Notes under the pieces: model-generated
The model's input: only the letters and a program-made list of their open reading frames with translations
Databases searched by the model: none
Told to the model about the DNA's origin: nothing
Source: Tenacibaculum jejuense
GTDB taxonomy: Bacteria > Bacteroidota > Bacteroidia > Flavobacteriales > Flavobacteriaceae
Length of the DNA: 64,000 nucleotides
Assembly: GCF_900198195.1 (NCBI RefSeq)
Contig: NZ_LT899436.1
Coordinates: 2,199,001 to 2,263,000, forward strand
Direction: 5' to 3'
Part shown: in pieces, positions 7,178 to 15,260 of the stretch
How positions within the stretch are numbered: position 1 is the stretch's first letter
How the letters are laid out: the number at the start of each line of letters is the position of its first letter
Program-made: the position numbers and the translations under genes

Positions 7178-9325
7178 TTACTTTACTAATATCTTTTGAT
7201 GTTTATCTCCAGAATCTGTCTTTATTTTTAAAAAGTATATTCCAGTTTGTAAATTCTTGATAAAGATGGTGTTTTCATTTAAGTTTTTAGAAGAATTAAA
7301 AACTTCTTTACCATCTATAGAAAACACACTTAGTCTTTTAATAATAATACTGCTTTTATTTTGAATTTTAATAGTTCCGTTAATAGCAGGGTTAGGGAAA
7401 ACTTTAATTTGTTTTAATATTTCATCTTCTACACTAGCTGTAGCGGTATTATGAATCCCAATATTTTCAACATTATCTCTAGAAAATTCTTCCCATTCAT
7501 TTGTTAGATCAAAAGTAGTATTAGGATTAACTACTGTTAATTTTCTACGTAATGTTTTGTCTTTAGCAAAATTAGAAGGTCCACCATTAAAAGTACCAAT
7601 AATATCAATTAATACATCATTTTTAAACAACCCGACAGGATCATTCCCATTAAAATTAATTGGTATTCCATTATTTGTAGCACTAGTATTTGGATGAATT
7701 AAGTCAGCTTCATCAATTAGTTTTTGAAGAGAAGCATTTCCATTAATTATTACATACACGTCACCAGATGCTATGGTTCCAGAAAGGTTAAGAGGGGAAG
7801 ACCAGCTTGATCCACCATTTCCATTTCTTCTGATACTATATGAAGATAAATTTATAGGATTTGAAGTAACGTTTGCTATTTCAAGAGCTTTATTATTACT
7901 TGATCCTTCTACATATTCTGAGAAAAATAATTCATTTGCACTAGATGTTCCTCCATCTGTTGTTGTTGCATCTACACCAGTACTTAAAGAAGATGAATTT
8001 CCTACTACATCTTTTGCTAAAACTTGAACATTATATGTAGTTGAAGCAATTAATCCATTTGCAGTGTATTCTGTATTCATTGAAGTTCCATTTAGAGTTC
8101 CATCCAAATAGATTTCATATTCTGAAACACCAGTATTATCTGTAGAAGCAGACCAAGAAACTTTAAATGTTGTATCTGTTTGATTACTTATGACAACATT
8201 AGATGGAGTAGTAGGCGCTTCTGTATCTTCTAATGTTTTTGGAGTAATCGGAGCAGTTTGAGCAGATTGATTTCCTACCGCGTCTTTTGCTAAAACAGTA
8301 ATGGTATATGTAGTGTTAGAAGTTAAATTATTTAAAGTATAATTTGTACTTGTTACATTAGTTGCTAAACTTCCATCAACAAAAATATCATAACTAGTAA
8401 CATTTACATTGTCTGTTGAAGCAGTCCAAGAAATATCAATAGAAGAAGTTGTTATATTATTTCCCATTAAATTTGTTGGAACTGTTGGTGCTTCTGTATC
8501 TGAACTAGAATAAATTCCCCAAATATCTTCAGCATTTGGTCCTCCCCAAATTCTTGTAGCTAATCTTGGGTTATCTATAAAAGGATTTCTATTTCCTTGG
8601 GCATAAGTGTTTGAAGTATTTTCGTGAAAAGTATTTCTTTGCTTTTCTACATCAGAAACAGGATCTTCTGCGTTCCATTGTAAAAACAAATCGATCATGT
8701 CGTCTGGAGTTCCTGAAGAGTTACCAACTCCAACTTGTGTAGGTTTACATTGATCACCATATCTAAGATACATATACATAATTATTCTGGCTACATCTCC
8801 TTTCCATTCATCACCAGGATACCAACCATTTGTAACAGCTCCTGAATTACCTGAACCTGTTGCAAATCTTTTATTTCCTCTTGAAGAATTCACTTGAGTA
8901 TCAGATGGTCTTAAATTATGCGCATCTGCATAAGGTGGACCATTAGTTCCTGAAGCATCTAAATCAGGATTTCCTAAAGAATTTGCAAATACATGTTCTC
9001 GATTCCATTCACCATTACTACCTCCGTTATTGTTAATACCTCTTGTTCTAGAAGTTGTACCAGAAGCACTGTAACCATAAATAAGTAGAACTTCACTACT
9101 ATTAAGCGGATTTACATCTGTAGCTCTAGAAGCTTCCCATATTCCAGGAGTGTAATCTAATGCATTAGTATGTGTATTGATTATTTTTACAGCTAGAGCA
9201 TCTCTTAAAGATGTTCCTGTTAAATTAAGATCAACATCGTTGTAATAACTTTGCTGTGCTATAAGATTGCTTGTTATTGCTATGCATAACAAAAGAAAAA
9301 TTCTAAAAGGTAATTTTTTTACCAT
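7178..9325 (-). CDS. Secreted endonuclease I-family nuclease with FN3, lamin-tail and T9SS sorting domains
   Basis: A 715-residue exported protein. A signal peptide (residues 1-23, ending LIAQQ) precedes an endonuclease I (PF04231-type) domain at about 30-275; the characteristic WNREHVFANS motif carries the putative catalytic His, followed by DAHNLRPSD and SSRGNKRF. Two fibronectin type III modules follow (about 280-365 and 370-455), then a lamin-tail domain (about 465-590; ELFFSEYVEGSSNNKALEI). The C-terminal 75 residues are a type IX secretion sorting domain (KVFPNP... ...GIYFLKI...KILVK). The likely role is cell-surface or extracellular degradation of DNA/RNA for nutrients. It is followed by a strong terminator, and the lipid-free signal peptide fits T9SS export. 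The start at 9325 gives a standard signal peptide. Confidence 0.93.
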   Translation of the reverse strand: MVKKLPFRIFLLLCIAITSNLIAQQSYYNDVDLNLTGTSLRDALAVKIINTHTNALDYTPGIWEASRATDVNPLNSSEVLLIYGYSASGTTSRTRGINNNGGSNGEWNREHVFANSLGNPDLDASGTNGPPYADAHNLRPSDTQVNSSRGNKRFATGSGNSGAVTNGWYPGDEWKGDVARIIMYMYLRYGDQCKPTQVGVGNSSGTPDDMIDLFLQWNAEDPVSDVEKQRNTFHENTSNTYAQGNRNPFIDNPRLATRIWGGPNAEDIWGIYSSSDTEAPTVPTNLMGNNITTSSIDISWTASTDNVNVTSYDIFVDGSLATNVTSTNYTLNNLTSNTTYTITVLAKDAVGNQSAQTAPITPKTLEDTEAPTTPSNVVISNQTDTTFKVSWSASTDNTGVSEYEIYLDGTLNGTSMNTEYTANGLIASTTYNVQVLAKDVVGNSSSLSTGVDATTTDGGTSSANELFFSEYVEGSSNNKALEIANVTSNPINLSSYSIRRNGNGGSSWSSPLNLSGTIASGDVYVIINGNASLQKLIDEADLIHPNTSATNNGIPINFNGNDPVGLFKNDVLIDIIGTFNGGPSNFAKDKTLRRKLTVVNPNTTFDLTNEWEEFSRDNVENIGIHNTATASVEDEILKQIKVFPNPAINGTIKIQNKSSIIIKRLSVFSIDGKEVFNSSKNLNENTIFIKNLQTGIYFLKIKTDSGDKHQKILVK

Positions 9326-9346
9326 AAATAGTTATTTATTTTGAAT

Positions 9347-10132
9347 TTAATTTTTTCGGGGTATTCGATCCCTTTCTATTTTTCCTTTTTTAATAGCTTT
9401 ATAATTTTCATAACAATTTAAAACGGCTTCAATTAATTGTAAGTCGCTGGCTTTTTTTATAAAATATTCTGAATAATCACAATCATCTAATAATTTAGTT
9501 AATTGTTGTTTATCCATTTCTAAATATTCCATCATTACTTCTCTATCAAATTTACCAGCTAACATTTTACGTAAATCATCTTCTTTCTTAAGTTTTTGAA
9601 GTTTTTTTAGCTGTTTTGGTTTCTTTCCAAATAAATTATAGACGAGATCAACAGGGTTGAGTAGTTTAGCAATAGGAGAGGAGATCTTTTGTGGTCTACC
9701 AACTTCATACGTTTGTGGAAGTCCATTTAAATGTATCCTTGTAAATTTATCTTTAGGTACTTGTTTTATATCGACTTCTAAAACTCCTATCAGTTTTGTT
9801 GATTTTATGATAATTTCTTTTACTTCTTCTGGCTTTTCATTTAATGCTATTTCTAACTCGTTACCTTTAAGAAGATCATTTGTTACTTTTAGTTTAATTG
9901 ATTCAAAACCTAAAAAAGATACTAATACGGTATCGTTAGCTTTTGCAGTTATTTCAAAAAGCCCTTCTTCATTGGTAATTGTACCGATTACAGTATTTAA
10001 ATTAAGGATATGAGATGCACTTAAAGGTTTCTTTGTATCGGCATGAACTACTTGACCTTTTAATTTTTTTTCTTGTGCATCTATGTTTGATACAATAAGA
10101 ATAAGTACTACGAAAAATATTTTTTTTAGCAT
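9347..10132 (-). CDS. Exported protein with CarboxypepD_reg-like N-terminal domain
   Basis: The frame extends to an ATG at 10171, but the ATG at 10132 (MLKKIFFVVLILIVSNIDAQ) gives a clean signal peptide and is preferred. After cleavage, residues 20-100 form a carboxypeptidase-regulatory-like beta-sandwich (LKGQVVHADTKKPLSASHILN...GTITNEEGLFEI), the module found at the N-terminus of many TonB-dependent receptors. The rest is basic and helical, with KQLKKLQKLKKEDD and no plug or barrel, so this is not a TonB receptor. Proteins of this shape are common in Flavobacteria and are annotated only as carboxypeptidase-like regulatory domain proteins. It lies 21 bases upstream of the nuclease on the same strand and may be co-transcribed with it. 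Function unknown. Confidence 0.85.
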   Translation of the reverse strand: MLKKIFFVVLILIVSNIDAQEKKLKGQVVHADTKKPLSASHILNLNTVIGTITNEEGLFEITAKANDTVLVSFLGFESIKLKVTNDLLKGNELEIALNEKPEEVKEIIIKSTKLIGVLEVDIKQVPKDKFTRIHLNGLPQTYEVGRPQKISSPIAKLLNPVDLVYNLFGKKPKQLKKLQKLKKEDDLRKMLAGKFDREVMMEYLEMDKQQLTKLLDDCDYSEYFIKKASDLQLIEAVLNCYENYKAIKKGKIERDRIPRKN

Positions 10133-10207
10133 AATGCAATAATACGGAATATTTATGTTGCTATTAGTCAATTATACGTTAAAGAACTTTCAAAAAGTAT
10201 TCCATAA

Positions 10208-10238
10208 AAAAACGTTTCTTTAATAAAGAAACGTTTGA
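10208..10238 (-). terminator. Terminator after tRNA-Leu
   Basis: Inverted repeat AAACGTTTCTTT / AAAGAAACGTTT (10210-10221, 10225-10236) with a very short loop. On the minus strand it runs into TTTTTTTATGG, immediately downstream of the tRNA. Confidence 0.8.
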
Positions 10239-10241
10239 ATG

Positions 10242-10325
10242 TGCGCATAAGAAGATTCGAACTTCCACATTCATAAGAATACTGCCCCCTCAAGGCAGCG
10301 CGTCTACCAATTCCGCCATATGCGC
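10242..10325 (-). tRNA. tRNA-Leu (anticodon GAG)
   Basis: The minus strand folds as a class II tRNA: acceptor GCGCATA / TATGCGC, a D-arm with GGCGGAATTGGTAGAC, anticodon stem CTGCC / GGCAG with loop TTGAGGG (GAG at its centre), a variable arm, and a T-arm with GTTCGAAT. The discriminator base is A and no CCA is encoded. GAG reads CUC/CUU leucine codons. Confidence 0.93.
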
Positions 10326-10330
10326 ATAAA

Positions 10331-10359
10331 CAAAAAAAGTTAAGCTAGAAGCTTAACTT
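10331..10359 (-). terminator. Terminator after tRNA-Lys
   Basis: Stem AAGTTAAGC / GCTTAACTT (10337-10345, 10351-10359), loop TAGAA. On the minus strand it continues into a T run. It separates tRNA-Lys from tRNA-Leu, so the two are probably separate transcripts or only partly co-transcribed. Confidence 0.75.
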
Positions 10360-10435
10360 TGGTGACCGGGCTGGGGCTCGAACCCAGGACCCTCTCCTTA
10401 AAAGGGAGATGCTCTACCAACTGAGCTACCCGGTC
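10360..10435 (-). tRNA. tRNA-Lys (anticodon TTT)
   Basis: The minus strand has acceptor GACCGGG / CCCGGTC, the D-arm TAGCTCAGTTGGTAGAGC, anticodon stem TCTCC / GGAGA around loop CTTTTAA (anticodon TTT), and the T-arm GGTTCGAGCC. Discriminator A is followed by an encoded CCA at the 3' end. TTT reads AAA/AAG lysine codons. Confidence 0.95.
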
Positions 10436-10543
10436 TTAAACTCTTCTTCCGAAAAGCGAGTGCAAATATACACACGTTTTTTAAAACTTGAAAGTATTTT
10501 TTATGTTTTTTTTTTAATCTTTGTAAAAGAAAAATTTATTTAC

Positions 10544-11065
10544 ATGAAAATTATACTTTTAGGTTACATGGGAAGTGGTAAGTCTACTATAGGAAAATCA
10601 ATTTCTGAACATGAAAATTTACCTTTTATTGATTTAGACCATTACATAGAAAGTAAATTGAATAAATCAATTTCTGAAATTTTCGATCTAGAAGGAGAAA
10701 TATTTTTTAGACTAAAAGAGCACGAGTATTTAAAAGAACTTTTAAATAGAGAAGATGACTTTATTCTTTCTTTAGGAGGAGGAACTCCATGTTATGCAGG
10801 CAATATGGATGTAATAAACAGTATGGGTGTAAATTCTATTTATTTAAGAACATCAATTCAAACAATTGTAGGAAGACTAAAGGATGAAAAAGAATCTAGA
10901 CCTTTAGTAGCCAAATTAAATGATGAAGAATTGCATGAGTTTATTGCTAAGCATTTATTTGAACGTAGTTTTTTCTACGAACAAGCTTTACATAAAGTAA
11001 ATACAAGTGACAAAAATGTAGATGAGATTATATCAGATATTAAAGCTATTCTAAAAAAGCAATAA
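10544..11065 (+). CDS. aroK: Shikimate kinase
   Basis: Catalyses ATP-dependent 3-phosphorylation of shikimate in the chorismate pathway, in the cytoplasm. The 173-residue protein begins at the ATG at 10544; the longer open frame from 10409 runs through tRNA-Lys and is not credible. Motifs: Walker A GYMGSGKST (residues 7-15), the shikimate-binding DLDHYIE segment, the FFRLKEHE region, LSLGGGTP (substrate-binding GGG), and the lid containing ESRPL. Length is normal for AroK/AroL. It is monocistronic by context. Its last 20 bases overlap the 3' end of the convergent phosphoribosyltransferase gene, so the two transcripts are antisense at their ends. Confidence 0.96.
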   Translation: MKIILLGYMGSGKSTIGKSISEHENLPFIDLDHYIESKLNKSISEIFDLEGEIFFRLKEHEYLKELLNREDDFILSLGGGTPCYAGNMDVINSMGVNSIYLRTSIQTIVGRLKDEKESRPLVAKLNDEELHEFIAKHLFERSFFYEQALHKVNTSDKNVDEIISDIKAILKKQ

Positions 11066-11549
11066 TATCATTATTGTTAAACTCAACGACCACGTGTTCT
11101 TTTATAGAAGTTGATAATGAAATACCCTTGAAATCGGCTTTTATAGGGTATTTTTTATGATTTCTATTTACTAATACTGCTGTTTTAAACTTCTTTAAAG
11201 GAACACCTAAAAAGTGTTTTACTGCGTAAATTAAGGTGGTTCCAGAGTGTAACACGTCATCTACTAAAACTAATGATTTATTAGTATATTCATTAACAGA
11301 AATATCTGTGGTAATTTCTTCTAAAGGATTTTTCTTGTTAATGTTTACCTTGCAAAGAGTGATACTTAAATCAGAAATTACTTTAAGTTCTTCAACAATT
11401 TTTTCTGCTAACAAATAACCATTATTTGCTATTCCAGCTATAACCACTTCATTTTCTGAATGATTCACTTCATAGATTTGATAGGCAATTCTTTTAATCT
11501 TTTGGTGAATCTGTGTATTATTTAAAATGATGTTATTTGTTTCAGTCAT
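11046..11549 (-). CDS. Phosphoribosyltransferase (PyrR/HPRT-like type I PRTase)
   Basis: A 167-residue type I phosphoribosyltransferase fold. The PRPP-binding loop is plainly visible as LVLVDDVLHSGTTL (near residues 93-106), preceded by the flexible-loop region and VIAGIANNGYLLAEKI. The family transfers phosphoribose to a nucleobase or, as in PyrR, senses pyrimidine nucleotides. The sequence lacks enough context to choose between a purine salvage enzyme and a PyrR-like protein; no pyr genes are nearby. It starts at 11549 and sits 9 bases downstream of the S4-domain gene, probably in one transcript with it, and converges on aroK with a 20-base overlap. Confidence 0.88.
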   Translation of the reverse strand: MTETNNIILNNTQIHQKIKRIAYQIYEVNHSENEVVIAGIANNGYLLAEKIVEELKVISDLSITLCKVNINKKNPLEEITTDISVNEYTNKSLVLVDDVLHSGTTLIYAVKHFLGVPLKKFKTAVLVNRNHKKYPIKADFKGISLSTSIKEHVVVEFNNNDIIAFLE

Positions 11550-11558
11550 ACTGCAAAT

Positions 11559-11939
11559 TTATGAATCTTCTTCATTAGTATCATAATAATCTTCAATATC
11601 TCTTCTGTCTTTTTTAGTAGGTCTTCCAGTACCTTTTTTTCTATAATAGTCTTTTGCGTATTTTAATAATTCTGTCTTTTCAAACTCTTCCTTAGGAGTT
11701 ATATCTTTTCGATATAAGTCTACTAATTTGGCTCCAACTCTGTTTGGTGGAATGTCTAAAACAATTATTTTGTAATTGATTTGATTTTTTCGAACTGTTA
11801 TAGTTTCACCACCAAAGATGTCTCTTGAAGGTTTACAAATCTTATCGTCTATTTTTACTTGTCCTTTTTTACAAGCATTTGTGGCTATATTTCTTGTTTT
11901 AAACATTCTAATACACCATAAATATTTATCGATCCTCAT
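11559..11939 (-). CDS. hslR: S4-domain RNA-binding protein, Hsp15-like
   Basis: The N-terminal S4 fold begins MRIDKYLWCIRMFKTRNIATNACKKG at residue 1 and continues through KIDDKICKPSRDIFGGETITV. The C-terminus is basic and charged (YYRKKGTGRPTKKDRRD). This matches heat-shock protein 15 (HslR), which binds stalled 50S subunits carrying peptidyl-tRNA and helps recycle them. 126 residues is close to the usual length. A Bacteroidota promoter is visible upstream (TTG near 11998, TACCTTTG at 11980-11973 on the minus strand). It is the first gene of a likely two-gene unit with the phosphoribosyltransferase. Confidence 0.9.
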   Translation of the reverse strand: MRIDKYLWCIRMFKTRNIATNACKKGQVKIDDKICKPSRDIFGGETITVRKNQINYKIIVLDIPPNRVGAKLVDLYRKDITPKEEFEKTELLKYAKDYYRKKGTGRPTKKDRRDIEDYYDTNEEDS

Positions 11940-11972
11940 TCAAAAAGTTAATTTTTTGTTGACTTCTTTTTA

Positions 11973-11999
11973 CAAAGGTATAAAAATGGTAAATTGCAA
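11973..11999 (-). promoter_or_regulatory. Promoter of the hslR-like gene
   Basis: On the minus strand TTG (11999-11997) is followed 16 bases later by TACCTTTG (11980-11973), an exact match to TAnnTTTG. The expected transcription start is around 11967, 28 bases before the ATG. Confidence 0.6.
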
Positions 12000-12015
12000 G
12001 CCTAAATAAAAATAA

Positions 12016-12933
12016 ATGATGAAAATAAAACATATACTATTAATTGGTATTATTTCAATTTTAGTGTATTCGTGTGGTGATAATGATCCTGTGAGTACAA
12101 TTGATCCTAACTTTGATCATGCAGCACAATCTACTATCGATAACGATTCTTTGGTTAAATTTTTTCAAAATCATTATTATGATTTAGATACAGATTTAGT
12201 GAAACCTATGGAAGATGGTAAAACGCCGTTATCACAAGATCCAAATTTAATTACACAAGATGTTGTTGAGACTATTAATGGTAATGATATTGATTTTAAG
12301 CTTTATGCTTATGTTAGAGATGAAGGAACTTCTTCAAAAGGAAATCCAACAGTAGTTGATTCTGTTTTAGTTAATTATTCAGGAAGAAAAATTTTAGATT
12401 CAGAAAGAATTAGTCCAGTACAATTTGATATAAATACAAATTTATGGTTTGTATTAGGGTCGAGTGTAATTCGTGGTTGGACTTTCGGTATGACGAATTT
12501 TAAAGGAGGAGTTAATGCTACTATGCCTAACGGACCTATAACATATTCAGGTACTGGTAAAGGTGTTTTATTTATTCCTTCTGGTTTGGCTTATAGAAAT
12601 GAAGGACAGCCAAGTGGTGGAATTTTACCTAATGATATATTAATGTTTTATGTAGAGATGAATGATATTGTTGCTGATACTGATATTGACAATGATGGTA
12701 TTCCTTCAATTTTAGAAGATTTAGATGGAGACGGTAGACCTTGGAATGATGATACTGATGGTAATGGTGTACCGAATTTCTTAGATCCAGATGATGATGG
12801 AGATCTTGTTTTAACAAGAAATGAAGATACTATGATAGAAGATGGTAATCCATTAAATGATTTTAGTGATACAGACAATCCGAGTTTACCAGATTATTTG
12901 AATCCTGATATAAGAAAATCTAAGGATAATTAA
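12016..12933 (+). CDS. FKBP-type peptidyl-prolyl isomerase lipoprotein with C-terminal calcium-binding-like repeats
   Basis: A 305-residue lipoprotein: signal sequence ending in lipobox LVYSC (Cys at residue 20). An FKBP-like domain spans about residues 75-215, recognisable by VDSVLVNYSGR, FVLGSSVIRGW...GM and the GKGVLFIPSGLAY stretch followed by PNDILMFYVEMNDI. The last 85 residues hold Asp-rich repeats of the thrombospondin type 3/dockerin kind (DTDIDNDGIPS, DLDGDGRPWNDD, DTDGNGVPN, DPDDDGD), likely Ca2+ sites. The FKBP part probably assists folding of envelope or surface proteins. It resembles but is longer than the gliding protein GldI, and I do not equate them. The first of two adjacent ATGs is used. 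A terminator follows at 12951. Confidence 0.88.
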   Translation: MMKIKHILLIGIISILVYSCGDNDPVSTIDPNFDHAAQSTIDNDSLVKFFQNHYYDLDTDLVKPMEDGKTPLSQDPNLITQDVVETINGNDIDFKLYAYVRDEGTSSKGNPTVVDSVLVNYSGRKILDSERISPVQFDINTNLWFVLGSSVIRGWTFGMTNFKGGVNATMPNGPITYSGTGKGVLFIPSGLAYRNEGQPSGGILPNDILMFYVEMNDIVADTDIDNDGIPSILEDLDGDGRPWNDDTDGNGVPNFLDPDDDGDLVLTRNEDTMIEDGNPLNDFSDTDNPSLPDYLNPDIRKSKDN

Positions 12934-12950
12934 ATTTCAAAAAAAAAAAT

Positions 12951-12984
12951 TAAAAAAGGACAACGAATTTCGTTGTCCTTTTTT
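12951..12984 (+). terminator. Bidirectional terminator between the FKBP lipoprotein and the convergent barrel gene
   Basis: Stem AAAAAAGGACAACGA with TCGTTGTCCTTTTTT (12953-12967 and 12970-12984), tight loop. A-rich on the left and T-rich on the right, so it can serve both convergent genes. Confidence 0.85.
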
Positions 12985-13003
12985 AATTTTTGAAAAGATT
13001 CTT

Positions 13004-13624
13004 TTAAAATCTATATGAAAGTCCAATAATAATTTGATTCACTCTAGTATCGAAATTTGCTGTAGCATTAGATCCTCCAACATTAGAAATTAATTCAGAC
13101 TCTACATCAGAAAAAGCTCTTTCCCAACGTAAATCTAAACCAACTTTTCCTATTTCAATTCCACCTCCTAATTGTAAACCTACAGTAAAACCATCAGCTT
13201 TTATATTAGAAACGGCATCGAAATCTAAATCACCATCAATAATATATTGAAATGATGGTCCAATATTAGCATAAGCTATTTTAAAGAATTTTTTCCCTAA
13301 TAATACAGGAATATCTATTTTCTGAAAATCATAATTAGCTTTTGTAGTAGCTGGAGTTGTATTTAACTCTACTTCACTTTTTAAAGAAGTATATACCAAT
13401 TCTGGTCTAATATACCAGCCAGTCATTGGTAATTTAAAACGTAGCCAAATCCCTGCATGAAATCCTGTTCTACTTTCTGCATTTCCATTAATGATATCAT
13501 CTGATACATCTTTAAATGAATCTGAGTTGTAGTTTATACCTCCTTTAATACCAAAACCTATTTGCGCTTCAGAAAATTGTACAGCTGCAAATAATAAGCA
13601 TAATGTAAAAATAAGTTTCTTCAT
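13004..13624 (-). CDS. Outer membrane beta-barrel protein (PorT-like fold)
   Basis: 206 residues with a signal peptide (MKKLIFTLCLLFAAVQFSEAQ) followed by alternating amphipathic strands: IGFGIKGGINYN, GFHAGIWLRFKL, YIRPELVYTS, FKIAYANIGPSFQYII, FTVGLQLGGGIEIGKVGLDLRWERAF, ending in a C-terminal strand QIIIGLSYRF with terminal Phe. This is the small 8-stranded Bacteroidota OMP_b-brl type (PF13568-like). No ligand can be named. It lies downstream of the transketolase gene but a terminator at 13651 intervenes. Confidence 0.88.
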   Translation of the reverse strand: MKKLIFTLCLLFAAVQFSEAQIGFGIKGGINYNSDSFKDVSDDIINGNAESRTGFHAGIWLRFKLPMTGWYIRPELVYTSLKSEVELNTTPATTKANYDFQKIDIPVLLGKKFFKIAYANIGPSFQYIIDGDLDFDAVSNIKADGFTVGLQLGGGIEIGKVGLDLRWERAFSDVESELISNVGGSNATANFDTRVNQIIIGLSYRF

Positions 13625-13650
13625 AATTTTACTTTTAGAATTATTGTATA

Positions 13651-13677
13651 TAAAAAAAACGAGTTATTAACTCGTTT
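13651..13677 (-). terminator. Terminator of the transketolase-half gene
   Basis: Stem AAACGAGTTA / TAACTCGTTT (13657-13666, 13668-13677), with eight A before it on the plus strand, giving a minus-strand T run. The stem overlaps the stop codon of the minus-strand gene at 13676. Confidence 0.75.
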
Positions 13678-14626
13678 ATTTTCTCTTTATTACTTTCTTA
13701 ACAGCTGCTATTACAGCCTCATCGTTAATTTTGTATTTTTTCATTAGTTGATCTGGTGTTCCAGACTCTCCAAAACTATCATCTACAGCAACAAATTCTT
13801 GTGGAGTAGGAGCGTTCTGAGCTAAACAACGTGCTACACTTTCACCTAATCCTCCTAATTTGTTATGTTCTTCTGCAGTAACAACACATTTTGTTTTTGC
13901 TACAGATGCTAAAATAGCTTCTTCATCTAAAGGTTTTATCGTATGAATATTAATAACTTCAGCAGAAATTCCTTCTTTTTCTAATGCTTCAGCAGCTAAT
14001 AAAGATTCCCAAACTAAATGACCTGTAGCAACTATAGTTACATCTGTACCTTCAGTTAATTTGATAGCTTTTCCAATTTTAAATTCACCTTTTGGCATAA
14101 ATACTGGAACTTTTGGTCTACCGAAACGTAAATATACTGGTCCATCATGCTCAGCAATAGCGATTGTAGCTTCTTTAGTTTGGTTATAATCACATGTATT
14201 AATCACAGTCATACCGGGTAACATTTTCATTAACCCAATATCTTCTAAAATTTGGTGTGTAGCTCCATCTTCACCTAAAGTTAAACCTGCGTGAGAAGCA
14301 CATATTTTAACATTTTTGTGTGAATACGCTATAGATTGACGAATTTGATCGTAAACTCTACCTGTAGAGAAGTTAGCAAATGTTCCAGTAAAAGGAATTT
14401 TACCACCAATAGTAAGTCCAGCTGCTATTCCCATCATGTTTGCTTCTGCAATACCTACTTGAAAAAAGCGATCTGGATGATTTTTTTCAAATTCATTCAT
14501 TTTTAATGAACCTGTTAAATCAGCACATAAGGCTACTACATTAGGATTTGTTTTTCCTAATTCAGTTAAACCGTCACCAAAACCAGAACGTGTGTCTTTT
14601 TTTTCTGTAAATGTGTATTTTTTCAT
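13676..14626 (-). CDS. Transketolase, C-terminal half (split enzyme)
   Basis: The pyrimidine-binding and C-terminal domains of a transketolase/DXP-synthase-type enzyme, 316 residues from the ATG at 14626 (the frame runs on to a TTG at 14650, less likely). Visible features: RFFQVGIAEANMMGIAAGL with the glutamate that activates thiamine diphosphate, FTGTFANFSTGRVYDQIR, HAGLTLGEDGATHQ, GPVYLRFGRPK, and a C-terminal TVVTAEEHN-like segment. In Bacteroidota transketolase is commonly split into two genes that together transfer two-carbon units in the pentose phosphate pathway. The N-terminal (ThDP diphosphate-binding) half is not next to it and not in this window. It is probably co-transcribed from smpB and maf upstream. 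Confidence 0.9.
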   Translation of the reverse strand: MKKYTFTEKKDTRSGFGDGLTELGKTNPNVVALCADLTGSLKMNEFEKNHPDRFFQVGIAEANMMGIAAGLTIGGKIPFTGTFANFSTGRVYDQIRQSIAYSHKNVKICASHAGLTLGEDGATHQILEDIGLMKMLPGMTVINTCDYNQTKEATIAIAEHDGPVYLRFGRPKVPVFMPKGEFKIGKAIKLTEGTDVTIVATGHLVWESLLAAEALEKEGISAEVINIHTIKPLDEEAILASVAKTKCVVTAEEHNKLGGLGESVARCLAQNAPTPQEFVAVDDSFGESGTPDQLMKKYKINDEAVIAAVKKVIKRK

Positions 14627-14676
14627 TGTCGTGTTGTAAATTCTGCCCAAAAATAAACTTTTAGCTTATAAGAAGG

Positions 14677-15258
14677 TTATAAATTTTCTAATTCTTTATA
14701 TAATTTATGAACAGGAAGTCCCATTACATTAAAATAACTTCCTTCTATTTTATGAATTCCTATTTTGCCTATCCAATCTTGTATTCCATAAGCTCCAGCT
14801 TTATCAAAAGGCTCGTAGTTCTTTATGTAATAATGAATCTCTTCATTTGTAAGCTTCCTAAAGTTAACTAAAGCAATATCATGAAATATTTTTTGAAAAT
14901 TTTTTCCTTTGATACTTACAGAGGTAATTACTTTATGACCTGTATTGGATAAGCTCTGTAGCATACGAAAAGCATCGTCATAATCTTTAGGTTTGCCAAG
15001 TGCTTTATCGTTTAACCAAACAATAGTATCAGAAGTGATTAATATATCATTATCCTTTAATTCATTATCAAAAGCTTTTGATTTTAAATCAGCTAAAAAA
15101 TCAGTAATTTCAGCTTCCTTTAAATGATCAGGAAATATTTCTTCAACTTCTTTTAAACGAATCTCAAACTCTAAATCTAAATCTAGAAAAAATTGTTGAC
15201 GTCTTGGTGAACCAGAAGCAAGAATGATATTGTATTTAGCTAGTTTCTCTTTAAGCAT
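14677..15258 (-). CDS. maf: Maf-like nucleoside triphosphate pyrophosphatase
   Basis: 193 residues with the Maf signature: ILASGSPRRQQF at residues 12-23, the catalytic-site segment ITSDTIVWL, GKPKDYDDAFRMLQSLS, and the closing FDKAGAYGIQDW...GSYFNVMGLP. The family hydrolyses non-canonical or methylated nucleoside triphosphates to monophosphates, a house-cleaning role; the older label is septum formation inhibitor. Conserved SDT contributes the key Asp. It lies 2 bases downstream of smpB, so they are co-transcribed, with the transketolase half next. Confidence 0.95.
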   Translation of the reverse strand: MLKEKLAKYNIILASGSPRRQQFFLDLDLEFEIRLKEVEEIFPDHLKEAEITDFLADLKSKAFDNELKDNDILITSDTIVWLNDKALGKPKDYDDAFRMLQSLSNTGHKVITSVSIKGKNFQKIFHDIALVNFRKLTNEEIHYYIKNYEPFDKAGAYGIQDWIGKIGIHKIEGSYFNVMGLPVHKLYKELENL

Positions 15259-15260
15259 GA

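Noticed and set aside
10409..10543. Longer aroK starting at 10409
   Set aside because: The first part of that frame lies in the tRNA-Lys gene, and the shikimate kinase fold starts at the ATG at 10544.
12629..12878. Antisense open frames with His/Gln- or Ser-rich translations under the FKBP gene
   Set aside because: They are shadows of the Asp-rich calcium-type repeats on the plus strand and have no start context or recognised motif.
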